From assembly GCA_037043015.1 (NCBI GenBank), contig CM073322.1, forward strand, positions 32,173,864 through 32,237,863: a stretch of 64,000 nucleotides of DNA, written 5' to 3'. Under the pieces are notes generated by a model. The model had not been told where the DNA came from. It ran no database searches and was given only the letters and a program-made list of their open reading frames with translations. Below are positions 45,084-57,053 of this stretch, piece by piece. Made by a program: the position numbers and the translations under genes. Position 1 is the stretch's first letter, and each line of letters begins with the position of its first letter. This DNA comes from Bryum argenteum (lineage: Eukaryota > Streptophyta > Bryopsida > Bryales > Bryaceae).

Positions 45084-47526
45084 TCAACGTCTGCCCATGG
45101 CGGCGACATGTGCCAAGTTTTGTTGGAATATTGAGGAATTGGGGTTGAGATGGGAAGGCGGGCGAGCGCTGGTGTTGGATTCCCCGCCCTGCTCTTGCTT
45201 GGGCCGAGACATGAGTTGCTGCGACCGGAAGTGGTCGCCGTTGGCCCGGCCCAAGCTCATGGGGATGTACACATCGTCGTCTTTCCGCATGCGCTCCCTG
45301 AGCGCCATCGCTGGGCCATACGCGCCCGCCAGTCCCCGGCCGTAGCGTAGCCCTTGCTCTTGCAGCGACGTGGCTGGCGATGGCGGTGGGTTCGTCGCCG
45401 CCGCCGCCATCTCGTGGCCGCTGTTGCGAGCCGCAGGCACGTCGTGATTGTGCTTGCCCTCGTAGGTGGTGATCACGGCCTTGATGTCCGTGGAGGCTCG
45501 CTCGACGTGCTTCCGCACTTGGCACCCCACGTTCGTGCACTTGTAGTAGCTCCTGTCAATTTCCCACCACACCGAGCTCGCTCTTGTCAGACCCTCGTCA
45601 CGATCAAAGTGGAATCTACTGGTGGCAGGCTTGATATTGCACCAACATCTTCCCGTCACAGCTCGAATACTAAGCCTCGTGGGAATAACACACACTTCCT
45701 AATGCATGGTGTTGATACAGAACCAGTAATTCTAGAGGTGAATGAATCCTATCTAGTCAAAATGAATTGAGATTTATACTCATACTACCTAAATTATGCA
45801 ATGAATGAAAATATGATGAGACATGGCAGGCTACATATTTATCGAAAAATATTCGATGGCCTCGATTCAGAAACTCAGCATTGTGGATCGCGTCACGCGA
45901 ATTGGTTTCGGAATGCTAAGAAGGGAATCATGGGACGAGAGCGAGGCACGGTAAGCGTGGGCTCGGATCGTTACCTGGGATGTGGGTTGCCTTTGACCAC
46001 CTTCTGGCCATATTTGCGCCACCGGTAGCCATCGTCGAGGATATCCACGTCGCTGGTGGTCTGCACCACAACACGGGGCTCACGAATGGTTCTGGGCGCG
46101 GTGGCCGCGATGTCCTTGGAGCTATCATGGCTCCGCTTCCTCCGCTTCGAGTCATGCTCCTCGTCGTCGCCGTCCTCGTTGGAGATTTTGCTCCCGTCCT
46201 CGTTATCGCTACCGGACGCGTCGGACGGACCGGCGTGCGCTTGTCCACCGGCGCCGCCGGGCTGGAACCCTGACCACGTCTGGTCCAGCCTGTCGTTGCT
46301 GTCCCCATCGCGGCCGCCGAGGCTGGTGTCGCTCAGGAGATGCGCGCCACTCAAGGCCATGCGGCGCGTGGGTTGAGGCTTGGGGTGGTTGTGATCGCCC
46401 TTGTATACAATCTCCGTCACCTGTCCGTCGTGTGATCGCTCCACCTTCTTCTTCATGGGGCAATTTGTCTGCGTGCACTTGTAGTAACTCCGCGGGTACT
46501 CGCTGCCTTTCACTTGCTTCTGCCCGTACTTGCGCCAGTTATAGCCGTCCTCCGACGGTCGGTCCATGAATGTTGGCACGGCCACGGGCGGCGCGGCTGC
46601 TGCTGGCGCCTGATCTTGCTGATCTGAGTCTTGGGAGGTCTCAGCTTCCACCGGGGCTCGCGATTGACTTCCTTGCTGCTGCATATGCGCTAGCTGCTGC
46701 GACATTCCGCTGTAGTGTTGCAAGCTCGCCAGAGGCGATAGCCGGTTGACCGAGGCCGTCTTCACACCTAAAGGCTTGAACACGAATCCCTGATCGGTGC
46801 CATTATCCTTTCCATGAGCAGCTCGCATCCCGTCGTAGAAAGACGAGAGCGAAAATGAGCCCGTTGTCGGCGATGGCTCCGACTGCACCCAATCAGACAT
46901 GACCTAACACCATCAGCCACCAACTTGCAACAGATACACGGGTTGAACCAAACGCACCTCGTATTATGACCATCGCACACCTGCTTGGGAGCCCAAGTGG
47001 AAAGACTGAAGGAAATTAAGCGTACCTGGGAATTGCTGAGCATGACAGGGGGAGAAGCGTCGAAGAGGGTGGTGGGGCTGACACCCGCGGGGATGGTCAA
47101 GAAGGCTCCGGAGGCGCCATTACGGGGGTTAGGCAGGCTGGACGGGGGGAGGAGGTTGTTGTAGCGGCTGCTGCCATTGCTGGAGGGCGGCGGGCGGGTG
47201 TTGCTATTGCTGACAGACTCGTTGTTAGCTTCACTTTTGTTCGCGGCCGCGCCTCGCGCTGCCAACCTCTCCGCGAAGCTACGCGCGGGCGAATTGTTGC
47301 CCGTGATGCCGCCGCTGTCTGCTGGCTTCGACGGCTCCGAGCCGAAGTTGCTGCTGGGCTTCGACGACGACATCTCCGGTGCGGGCGCGGGGGCCGGGGG
47401 CGACATAGCGCCTGCGAGCAGGTGCGAGAACGACTTCAATTCATGCTCCGAGTCCGCTTGGTCGTTGAGAAAACTGGAGGCTATGCTCATGGGACTATCC
47501 GGCGCTTTACTCGAAGAAGTGGTCAT
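45084..47526 (-). CDS. Group I WRKY transcription factor (two WRKY domains)
   Basis: Three exons, 47526-47026, 46903-45975 and 45552-45084; 632 residues. Introns are 122 bp (cag|gtacgc to gttag|gtcat) and 422 bp (cccag|gtaac to gacag|gagct); the second splits the codon of Arg in NPHPR of the C-terminal domain, the conserved R-type intron of this group. The N-terminal domain has WRKYGQK at 290-296 and a CX4CX22HXH zinc knot; the C-terminal domain has WRKYGQK at 462-468 and CX4CX23HXH. Residues 153-175 ([27 protein letters not shown] spanning exons 1-2) resemble the Pro-directed kinase-site region of group I factors. KRRKR (420-424) is a likely nuclear signal. Such factors bind W-boxes (TTGACY) in stress and defence responses. 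ATG 47526 follows an in-frame stop upstream and is the first ATG. Confidence 0.95.
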
Positions 47527-48330
47527 AGACAACAACGACGACGACGACGACTCAAGCTAATCAACAATCTTCCGCTACAAACCCTACAAGAGCCAACCTT
47601 CAGTTGCGCCACCACCAAAACTAAGCAACATCAATCACAAAACCGACATGCATCGGATCATCGAATTCTACACACACGCCCTCTAGCACCGAAAACTGAA
47701 ACAAACTAGTTGCACAAAATTGCTCAACATGCTGCACAACTAAGACCACTGCTCTCAGAAACCACCGCTATACCCCAAATTCGTATTGCTAAACGAGAAA
47801 AAGCGAGCCTTGACAATCGATTCCTCTCATCTCGATTCTCATAGCTGCTGCTCAAATATCCTGAGAAAAGAATGGTAGCGTACCTGAAACTCAAACCCAC
47901 AATACTCAATCAATCAACACCTGCAGTGGCTTCCAAAGACTGATTAAGCGTTTCGCGCTGCCTCCAATTGAGCTCGACCCAGAGATGATGATTCTGTCGC
48001 GAGCAAAAAACTCACCACGACCAGCGAGAGCTTGAATGCATGGAAAAGAGCAAGCGAGGGGCATGGGCAAGAGAGATGAGAGAGAACTCTCTGCAAATAG
48101 TGAAAAAGTGAGAGTGCGTAAGCTGAAACAGACGAGCAAGGGCCAGGTAGTGGAATCAGTCAACCATAGCCGCCCCCCGCCCACGTTGCTTGCGAGCCCC
48201 AACCTGCTGCCTACCTTTAAAATTTACCCCCGTTATTTTTTTATGAAATGCAATTGATTGAGATATCGCTGGCTATTAAATTGGAGAACACTCTTTCTCC
48301 CAGAGTCCCAGCAGCGGCATTACCACCATG
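47527..48330 (-). promoter_or_regulatory. WRKY 5' leader with leader intron, and promoter
   Basis: A leader exon ends at 47884 with tttcag|gtacgctacc, indicating an intron in the 5' UTR; its acceptor is not certain. Upstream, near 48160, the minus strand reads ggTTGACTgatt, a W-box core that could allow autoregulation. The region from about 47590 to 48330 was copied into the pseudogene at 30.8-31.4 kb, which independently marks it as one unit. Confidence 0.6.
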
Positions 48331-48876
48331 GATCGGAGGCTGGCAGGGCGTCATTATTATACCTCGGCCCTTCTTCATTGCCTACTTTGTGACTGCATGT
48401 GCCTGCCTGCCTGCCGGGCAAGCAACTTCCATCCACTTCGCTCACTTGCAGACACTCCCTCCCTCGCCATTCTTGATCCTCATCACTCCCCCTGCCTATG
48501 ATACGGCAATCCGCGTCTTGTGTAGAAAACCTGTACCCACTCTAGCCCCCTCCCTCTACAGTCTCCTAGCTATCTACAGTTCACTAACAACTTTTCTCCA
48601 CAGGAGCTTGCTTCTATTCTTCACATCCAATTTTAGTATCAGTTGTTATTTTTTGTTCCAAAATAAGTGTCTTGTTTCTTTCAATGTCGGTGTTTAGGCA
48701 TGATGTGTAAAATTTAGCTACTCTGGACGTTCATCGTCCTAGAGATTCTTGATGCAAAATTGCCTAAATTACAAGAAATGACCTCCGTTTACTTATTAAC
48801 CCTTTAACGCGGAGATGGCCTAAGTTGGGTGCTTTTTACTCAACGATTATGAATGTACAGACTGATTGCATGGATG
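48331..48876. other. Intergenic with broken TTAA-type pieces
   Basis: The first part is GC-rich upstream sequence of the WRKY gene. From about 48720 a reversed family B fragment (gagattcttgatgcaaaatt) is followed by TTAACCCTTTAACGCGG at 48797, a lone family A/D-like terminus. Confidence 0.45.
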
Positions 48877-49131
48877 TTAATCCTTGGAGATCCTTTATGC
48901 GAAATTGCCTGAATTACAAAAATGAACTCCTTCTACTTCAAGACCGAAAACGTTCAATCTAAAAATTATTTAGAAGATCCAATCATAGAATCTCAAAGTT
49001 GATTTGACACACTACTTGCATCCGTCAATTTGTCTTCATTTGTGAGATTATAACGGTCGAAACTAACTGGATTTTGTTCATGCGGAAACACTCAAAAACC
49101 CGTTTCTGGTTTTAAGTATCAGTAGGGTTAA
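48877..49131 (-). mobile_element. TTAA-bounded MITE, family B copy 3 (reverse)
   Basis: TTAA at 48877-48880 and 49128-49131. Minus-strand sequence follows family B (gtgagattataacggtc region; gaagatccaatcatag; cgttcaatctaaaa). The ends have drifted (TCCTTGGAGATCC; CAGTAGGG). Confidence 0.65.
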
Positions 49132-49803
49132 CTCCATCATTTTTTGTTGAATAAAAAAATATCCCTAGAAAGTAGTACTATATACACTAAATTGAAATTG
49201 AAACACCTGTCGCTCCCACTCACACTCTCTAGAGAAGGACTTTTGATTTGACTTGAATTGACTGAAAGGTCTTCAAAGCAACTTAAGGGTCAATGGTGAC
49301 TGTAGGAAAAAGTGTGAAATGGAGGAATTAGGGAGTAAATAGAGAGTGAGGTTGTCCCATCCCTTTTTACTTTGTCTCCCTTTATCATGCCATTTTTTCG
49401 CTCGCTGGTCACAGACATTCCACTTTAATGCCCCCTGGTCAAACTAATTGTTAGCCTCTATTAATAAACACACTCAGCACTCTCGAGATCATCACCAGCT
49501 TCATCATAGCCTCTTTTCAGAAAAAATTAAAAACTCATCTTTGGAATCTGCTAAAACAGGGCTATGCTTCAATCCTGTTATAAAAACCTGAAATATCTGA
49601 TCATCATTGTATTGTAATGCAATTTTAAGGCTAAGCTGTTGTACTCGTGAGGTATATAACTAGTGGTTTTATTGGTTCACAGCAGGCATACTTTGACCAA
49701 GCTTAGAACATGGCAACTGAATTTTATAAGCCATAGAAGAGGAGATTGTAAACTACAACAAATGCAATATATTAGATATCTTAGATAGTAGCTACTATCG
49801 TAC
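49132..49803. other. Intergenic, no gene recognised
   Basis: No element ends or coding frame recognised. Confidence 0.4.
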
Positions 49804-50060
49804 TTAACCCCTAGAGATTCTTCATTCGGAAAAGGGTTTTGAGGGTTCCCTCGAGAAAAAATTTGACCGCTACAATCTCATGAATGAAGAATATTCAGCA
49901 ATTCAATTTTTTTACAATGAGTAGGAGGTCAAGTTAACTTCAAGATCCTACAGTTGGATTTTGTAAAGAGAGTTCAAATTGAGTTTTATTGTTTCTGAAG
50001 TAAAAGAAGATTATTTTTGAAGACTTAGACAATTTTGCATCAAGGATCTTCAGGGATTAA
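49804..50060. mobile_element. TTAA-bounded MITE, family B copy 4
   Basis: TTAACCCCTAGAGATTC at the left, gatcttcagggaTTAA at the right (50057-50060). The interior has caagttaacttcaagatcct followed by acagttggat, as in the other B copies. Confidence 0.75.
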
Positions 50061-50450
50061 GTAAGGAATTTGGTTTTTTTGTTTAATAGGGAGCCTCCCA
50101 GTCAACCGCACTTCCCATGGGACATCGAATGGCACCCAACATCTTTTTGGTCGTCTTCTACTAAAGAGCTAAAAAGATATATGTGCTCAAAGACCAGCTT
50201 CTAGAAAGTTTGACTCACCTGAACCCACAATTTTGTGACACCTTTACCATGCACTATGAGTGCTTTGCCCTATCCAAAAGATATTGTTCAAATAGCATAA
50301 AAAAGGATGCTAAAAATTTGCTCAGATTCAAAAACCACGCACTTGGGTCATCTAAGTGGGAGGTATATTATAGCTTTAATGTACTGATGATGTACATTCT
50401 AAGATGTGAGGTTCTAGAAACACCTACCGCTCTCACTTGGGCTTTAGGAG
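50061..50450. other. Short spacer, no gene recognised
   Basis: A 92-codon open frame here (50183-50461) runs into the next MITE and has no recognisable domain. Confidence 0.4.
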
Positions 50451-50717
50451 TTAACCCCTAAAGATCCCAAAAAGCCGAAATGGTTTGGGATTTCTGCAGG
50501 GAAAAAATTCAGCCAACTTTGACCATTATAATCTCAAAATAGGAGAAAGATTAACAGTTCAAATTTTGACATATGAGTAAAGGGTCAAGTTAATTTCAAG
50601 ATCCTACTTGTTGGATCTTCTAATTTATGCTTAGATTGAGTTTTTTTGGACCTGAAGTAGAAGAGGGTCCTTTGTGATAATTTAGACAATTTTGTATCAA
50701 AGATCTTTAGGGGTTAA
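50451..50717. mobile_element. TTAA-bounded MITE, family B copy 5 (best preserved)
   Basis: TTAA 50451-50454 and 50714-50717, with perfect 12-bp inverted termini CCCCTAAAGATC. The 267-bp interior has the family core aactttgaccattataatct and a tcctacttgttggatc hairpin-like centre. Confidence 0.85.
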
Positions 50718-51384
50718 TGATGCTTACATGTTTGTTTTTTAATCGCTTGCAAAATAATGATGGAACAAAACTAGTAAGTTCTTACTTATTTCGAAATTAA
50801 ACCTATCGAGTCTATAAATATCTTAAAGCAAACTAGAGCTCTTCCCTCTTGGTTTTATAAGTAGCCAAAGACTACTGATGTAATTCTTTATTTCCTCAAT
50901 CACCCCACAAAGGCCATCATCAATTATGGAGCCTGATGATATGTGATAGGAGGGTTTTTTTTCTAATAAAAAAGCACATCATCTTTCAGGATTAAAGTGG
51001 GGATGGCAAGGTTTGCCCTTCCCCATGATTTTGCGTAAAAAATTAAAGGTTTAAAGGTGCGTAATCAATTGACACTTAGCGGCATTGGGGGTGGGCATCT
51101 CCGTACATTGCGAGAAGCATCAAATGTTGATGTGGTGGCTATACGGTATAAATTCCAAAGGCCGGCTATCCAGCGTGATGTAATCTAAGGAATCGACGTC
51201 ATATAAAGCCATTCGATCTAGAAACTGAGCGAACAAGGGCAGTAGCACCTGACATGTTATTGATCTGTATAATTCTAGATCACCTGAATGAATCATATGG
51301 ATCATATGTGTGTGACAAAGACAGTCAACTAAAAAGCTGAGCTGCGCTTACTTATGGCAAAAAGGGCTCACAAAACTCTGCGCG
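50718..51384. other. Intergenic, no gene recognised
   Basis: AT-rich, nothing recognisable. Confidence 0.4.
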
Positions 51385-51863
51385 GCCGATGATTTGGAAG
51401 ATCGTAGCTTGTTTATCTCAAATTCATCGGCTGAGAAAAACTGGAATCGGGTTTTGGAGGTTCCCGGAGGAGGAAATCTTAGCCACCAACTTTGACCATT
51501 ACAATCTCACAAATGAAGAAGAATGAACGGTTCAAATTTGATATGTGAGAAGAATGTCAAGTGAATTCTGAGATCTTACGGTTGAATCTTTTAAATAATG
51601 CTTGGATTGAGATTTTTTGAGCTTAATCTAAAGAAAGGTCAAATTTTGTGACTTACAACGAGGAAATTCCCAAGCTTCTGCCATGGTGTCCTAGATGCAA
51701 GAAAGTCCAAGAATGTCATACACTTGATGCTAAACTTGATTTTGAGATTATGCAAATAGATGGTTTGAAAAATAGTTGCTTGATGACCTCAAAGTCATCG
51801 GCGGCCGAGAAAAACCTTCCCAAGCTTCTGCCATGGAGGCCTAGAAAGTCCAAGAATGTCATA
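51385..51863. repeat. Family B fragment inside a direct duplication
   Basis: A family B body without termini (about 51438-51660) is followed by two copies of a segment containing cccaagcttctgccatgg and gtccaagaatgtcata (about 51666 and 51817). A preceding segment with catcggc and gagaaaaac is also repeated (51385-51440 and 51760-51816). The pattern suggests a local duplication around the insertion. Confidence 0.5.
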
Positions 51864-52667
51864 ATCACTTATTTCCGTATGTTCGATTAGAATTCTCAAC
51901 TCCACGTTGAAATTTGCAACCCGAAGGTACGAAACTGAATGTACGGTATGCGCAATCGCATTATGACACAATTTGCTTTCACTTTCAAAGAACCAAGCGA
52001 CCCGAAACCGGTCTAAATAAAACCTGTCTCGGGATAAATGACACATTTAACTACTTTTGGACTAGAAGCAATCCAGAAGTAAGGCAATGTGGATCTCCCG
52101 ATACTCATGTGAGTAAGATACAGTGTGAGTAAGAATGTAAATCAGGGGATCTTTGGAGAATATAATGATACTCACATCATCCGATGTAAATTTTTAATTG
52201 GTGTAATGATCATTCCACAAAATTGTAATTTCCAAAATTTACTCTAGTCCATAATTCGTGAATGAGTCCGGATTTAGTTAATTGTGGCATAATAATGACT
52301 ATTTCAAGACTTATTGTAGTATTCGATTATGTATTGATTTTTATAGATTTTGTTTTCAATCATTAAGTTTGGTATGTCACCTTGTTTTGAAAGGACTAAG
52401 ATATGACATGCTTTTTGAAGAATTTTCTTTAGTGTTTTTCAAAATAGAAACACCACTGCATTTCCAACACCTAAAGTATTGTAAACCAAATTCTTTCAAC
52501 CATTGGAGGAACTCATCCTTATAACAAAAGCATCCTTTTGCAAAAATAATCAAGAAAAATTTAACTAGATTTCACATAATTGGCTTGCAATTGTAAAACA
52601 TGTCCCATTTCTGAAAATCCAAAAAACAAGAGTTGCCTTCACTACAATGTATGCTATTGATACTTTG
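51864..52667. other. Intergenic, no gene recognised
   Basis: AT-rich; its last 100 bases (aattggcttgcaattgtaaa, ccaaaaaacaagag) resemble the left half of reversed family A and may be another fragment. Confidence 0.4.
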
Positions 52668-53640
52668 TTAACTCTTAAACGCCCACGATGTCAAAAAACG
52701 ACAAATTGGATGTACATCCAAAAACTTTGAAGAGCCATATCTTCTTCATCCGAGGACCGTTTTGGATGAAATCACTTGGGTTAGGTTCCAAATCAAGTCT
52801 AGTTTGTGTTGTAAAATTAGCAAGCCCATAAAATAAAGTATGAATTAATGGAATGCACTTTAGTGAAGACAGCTCTTGTTTTTGGGTCTCAAAGCATATT
52901 ACCATTGCAAGTCAATTATGTGAAATTAAAAATAGTTTTTCATGATTTTTTTTTTCATGGTCATGATTTTAAGGTGATTCTTAACAACTTTGTAGTGAGA
53001 AGTATTTTGATCCAAATGATTTTGCTATTGGATTTGCAATGATGTTTTGTCAACAGAAAAAGTGAGAAAATGGATGATATTTGAGGAGCTATATCTCCCT
53101 CATCCACCGTTGGATTTCAACTTAATTTTTTGGGATGGCCTCCAATTAGAGTCTAGTCTAAGTGGTAGAAACCTTAACAAGATCGAAGATGTTTTGAAGA
53201 TAAGGCATGAAATTGAATGCAAAGGGTCTAGTTTTGGACTATTTTTCCTTTGTAAAATGTTCGGTAGTTTTTACCATTGCATGGCTTTTATTTGAGCCAA
53301 GAAATTTTTTTGATGAATTTTTGTTGGGTAAAGGACTTATTAAGATGAAGGTGAACATCTTTCTAGTTGGTGATTTTTTCATTGCAATAGGTATATTGGT
53401 AGCATTTCCACCTCAAAGTGAAAATGATGAAATTTTGCAGTTTGTTTTTGATATTAATATGTTATGATCTCCCGATCTATAAGGCCTCATGACTCAAATT
53501 TTGGTCCACATGATCTTGGATAAGTCTATTACAAGTTTGTACGGTTGAGATTTTAATAGCTTCTCTTGATTTTTCCCTATGACAATTTCTATGGAAATGT
53601 GCTTTTCTGCTAAAAATAGGCTCGGGCGTTTAGGGGTTAA
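52668..53640. mobile_element. TTAA-bounded MITE, family A copy 2 (complete)
   Basis: 973 bp between TTAA 52668-52671 and 53637-53640. It is over nine tenths identical to the copy at 11208-12187 in the same orientation; differences are scattered substitutions and a small deletion near 52895. Left terminus CTCTTAAACGCCC, right terminus (inward) CCCCTAAACGCCC. Confidence 0.85.
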
Positions 53641-53795
53641 ACAAGACTGCAATTTCCACCACACAAACGAAACTTGATTTGGAACCCAATTCAAGTGCTT
53701 TCATCCCAAATGGACTTGGATGAAGAGGTTATAAATCTTCAAAGTTGCTCCTTGTTACCCAAAATGTCGTCTTTCAAAGTTGGGACCGATTAAGG
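53641..53795 (-). mobile_element. Family A fragment (reverse, left end)
   Basis: Directly abutting the complete copy, this reads as the reversed left end of family A (acttgatttggaaccc; aaatggacttggatgaag; cccaaaatgtcgtctttc) with a ruined terminus. One element has inserted at the edge of another. Confidence 0.5.
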
Positions 53796-53847
53796 CTTAA
53801 AATTTGGTCCTTTGAGCACAAATGCCATCCAAATTGGCATCTCATTT

Positions 53848-54217
53848 TTAACCCTTAAACGCCCAAGGTGACCCGAGGGGTCACCTTCCAACAGAATCTT
53901 CTCTGTAGCTCTCACTGTACTCAACTTTTCACTTATATTTTGATGTCAAACTAGTCACCTTCTTGCGATGCATTCAAAAAGTGAAATTTTACAATTCAAA
54001 TCACAATTTGTATGAGTGATTTTGTGCTTTGAAAGGATTGTGGTAGCGAGGTTGGGGTTGTACATAACCTTGTAGGAGGTTGCAAGCTCATCATTGATTG
54101 GTGCATTCATGATGCCCTTGTCCAAAAAGTGCACTATTCATGATGCCCAAGTCCAAAAGATGTTGTGATCCAATTTTGGGCTGCCCGTTTCACACCCCAT
54201 GGGCGTTTAAGGGTTAA
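53848..54217. mobile_element. TTAA-bounded MITE, family D copy 2 (complete)
   Basis: 370 bp between TTAA 53848-53851 and 54214-54217, termini CCCTTAAACGCCCAAGG and (inward from right) CCCTTAAACGCCCATGG. Just inside the left end is a hairpin AAGGTGACCC-gag-GGGTCACCTT; copy 1 at 1.6 kb has only one arm of it. Confidence 0.85.
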
Positions 54218-57053
54218 GCAACTATGTATCAAGTTATAAGAATCAGATTCTTGATATAAATGTATAAATGAATAAGCGCACGGTTAAGAATGTTACAAAT
54301 ATTCCAATTATTGTAGAAAAAAATCTTCCAAAAAAGTCATATAAGATTTATTTATACAAAGCTCCATATGTAGACATGTAATTTGACATACTTCAGAATT
54401 TGATTTACCTTACTCTTAGTAGATGAATAAGGTAGACATGTAGATATTGACCTACCTCAAAATTCATCCACTAAAAATAAGGTATATCTATAATCTCTCG
54501 AGGTAGCTTTGAGAGAACCTAACATTATGGGACAAAAGGAGTACTAATTTTTCTCAACTCCCTACCTCCTACTTATTCTTTTAAGTGAACGCAATAACAT
54601 TGTGTAGTTTTTTTTTATATTTATTCCGGCGGACCAAAGTAAAAATATAAATTCATTAACTTATTTTTTAATTTTTCTGCTCAATACAATAAACAATGAT
54701 ACTTTTTTCCATGTGGGATTGAAGAAGCATAACACTTGTGGTCCCCGTAAGGATGTTCGCCATGACGGATGGACGGACTAAAAGATGATAAAGCCATGAC
54801 GCACAAAAAGACAGCGACATTTCCACGTTGTTGCTTCAACTTGAAATTGAGCCAAGCCAAGGCAAGCAGTAATGTCGACATTTTACCAAAAATGAAGACG
54901 GGCACTTTGGGGAAGGACAATTTGCAATGACCATTCAATCATGATCACCATGATCACGAAACAGATGTCTGTGCTACCCCCATTCAATTCTCGCTCTTCT
55001 TGCATTAGTACATGATCAGTCAGGCTGATCTGTTAGTAGCTTCACTTAGCACTGCCTAGCTAGTCTCCTCATGAACAAACACTGGTTGAAGTCCCTCACT
55101 GAGTCCTGACCCTGCTAAACTGCTATACCTCCAAGTCCCTCTAATATTGCTAGGTACAATCATAGACTTTGCATGTATGTACTTTCACTTATAGTTAGAT
55201 GTTGAATAATGGCTCAACGGGATCCCGACCGGGATGTTATCTATGCAAGGGAAATTTGGTAGAAAACTAGAGCAAGTGAAATGATCATTTTAGGACTCTT
55301 CTACAATGAGTTATGAATATTTGAAGTTGGAAATCAATAGGTGTTCTGGAAATGGTGACACCCTATAATGTTTGTGTTGAGTACATGGTACTATTCATGA
55401 GAAGCTCTCAGTGAGTCAAGAGTAGTAGACTAAGCCCCATTATGGAGCCTCCTCCATTTCAGACTACACTAGGTTGAAAATTCTACTAACACACAATTTA
55501 ATATGGTTGGATTTTTTACATGGATAAGTTTATGGGACCTGCTCCAATTTAGACCACTCTACTCGCTTGAAAATTCTACACACAATTTGATATGTTTGGT
55601 ATTTGTAATAGGAAAAGTTTTATTATAGATGAAACTATGAATAAAATTCCAATAGTAATGAAAGTTCGAACTCAGGGAGGAGGCAAGGATTTCGGTAATT
55701 CAATGGTCATAATGTTTGAGTTTCCTATAATCTATGATCTAGGCACAATTGAAAGATTTCAAGAAAAGATCATATTTCTACTAATCAATAGAGAAAACTT
55801 TACTTATATTATGATTAAGTACAATGGAATAAACTTATCATTCATGAGGTATGACAATGGATTTCTTCAGTTTACTGCATCTGCAATCTCAATCACTTTT
55901 GTCTGCTATGATTTGCATCTCCAATCCAGATCTTATCTTCAATTGCTCAGGTTCTACACTTTTTAATGCTCCTATTGAAACTGATGTCCTTGAATTGCAC
56001 TCCATTGTCGCATAGTTGGAATTATTGCAAAACTTGCAATAGCTAATTTTCTTTCTCCAGTCCATCTGTTCATTCTTCTTATCATTCATTTTTAGCACTA
56101 CAGATTTCTCACTTCATTAACTAAGAAAATGTGGAGCTTCAGAAATTCTCTCAATTGATATGCTCTCCCACTACATCATTCAATGTTCTCTCCATGGATA
56201 TACACAGATGATTGGCCATGCCTCTCACATCACACTATGGATTTTTCACATACCCATGGCACATGTTAAATTCACTTTTCACTGATTTTAATTAGATTTC
56301 ACTCCCTGTACTATTGACAATCTCCAATTCACATACTGGAATTCAGAATTTACAATGGAATCCCATGCACAATATTCACATCATCTTACAATGGAATTTA
56401 CTTTAAGGCAATTTCACTCTCTATGGTTTCTGCATTTCTCTCAAGGTACTATTGATAAAACAATTTCAACACATTCTTAGACAGGATTTTACAATGGAAT
56501 TCAACTCACAACACATACACAGCATTCAACAATCACACTCAACTCATACAATTTCAGAATCACACACAAACAATTGCAAAAAGTATTCTTTCTCTATTCA
56601 ATTATCACACAAAACATACACCACTATTGATCTAACTGCCGGCTACCATGCCGCAGGGGACATTTGACCTCTTCAAACTCCAAGTACAATTGTCATTTTT
56701 CTTCCTTTTCACTTGAATTCGATGGTGCAACTGTTTTCCTTCATACTACCTCATTCATCCACAAGGTGTCTCATTCATCTATGGTTATATCACTAAAATC
56801 CATTTGTATGCTTTAACTATTGACACTTAGCCTTATAAACCTGTATTCTATTGCAAACTATGCATAATTGTTCAAAAAGTTCCATACTTGCTCTAAAAGC
56901 GTCTATAGACTCGCATTACATAGCCCTCTTCCCAGCTGGTTGCGTCCCCGCAACCATAAACTGATCTTGTGGTCATGTGCACGCTCCATAGATGTCAACA
57001 CTTGCACAATAGATATGGATCTTACCACTGGTGCTCCTAGGTGTAAACTCGAC
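54218..57053. other. Intergenic, no gene recognised; local direct duplications
   Basis: A segment containing ttgaaaattctac and acacaatttaatatg is duplicated about 95 bp apart (55437-55525 and 55530-55615). From 56.1 to 56.7 kb the plus strand is rich in short repeated words (cacaatggaatt, ttctctc). A 124-codon frame at 55592-55966 has no domain I know. If the gypsy element extends this far its 3' LTR should be here, but I could not define it. Confidence 0.35.

Noticed and set aside
45070..45770. Long plus- and minus-frame ORFs over WRKY exon 3
   Set aside because: Out-of-frame shadows of the WRKY C-terminal exon; the true frame carries the zinc-binding residues.
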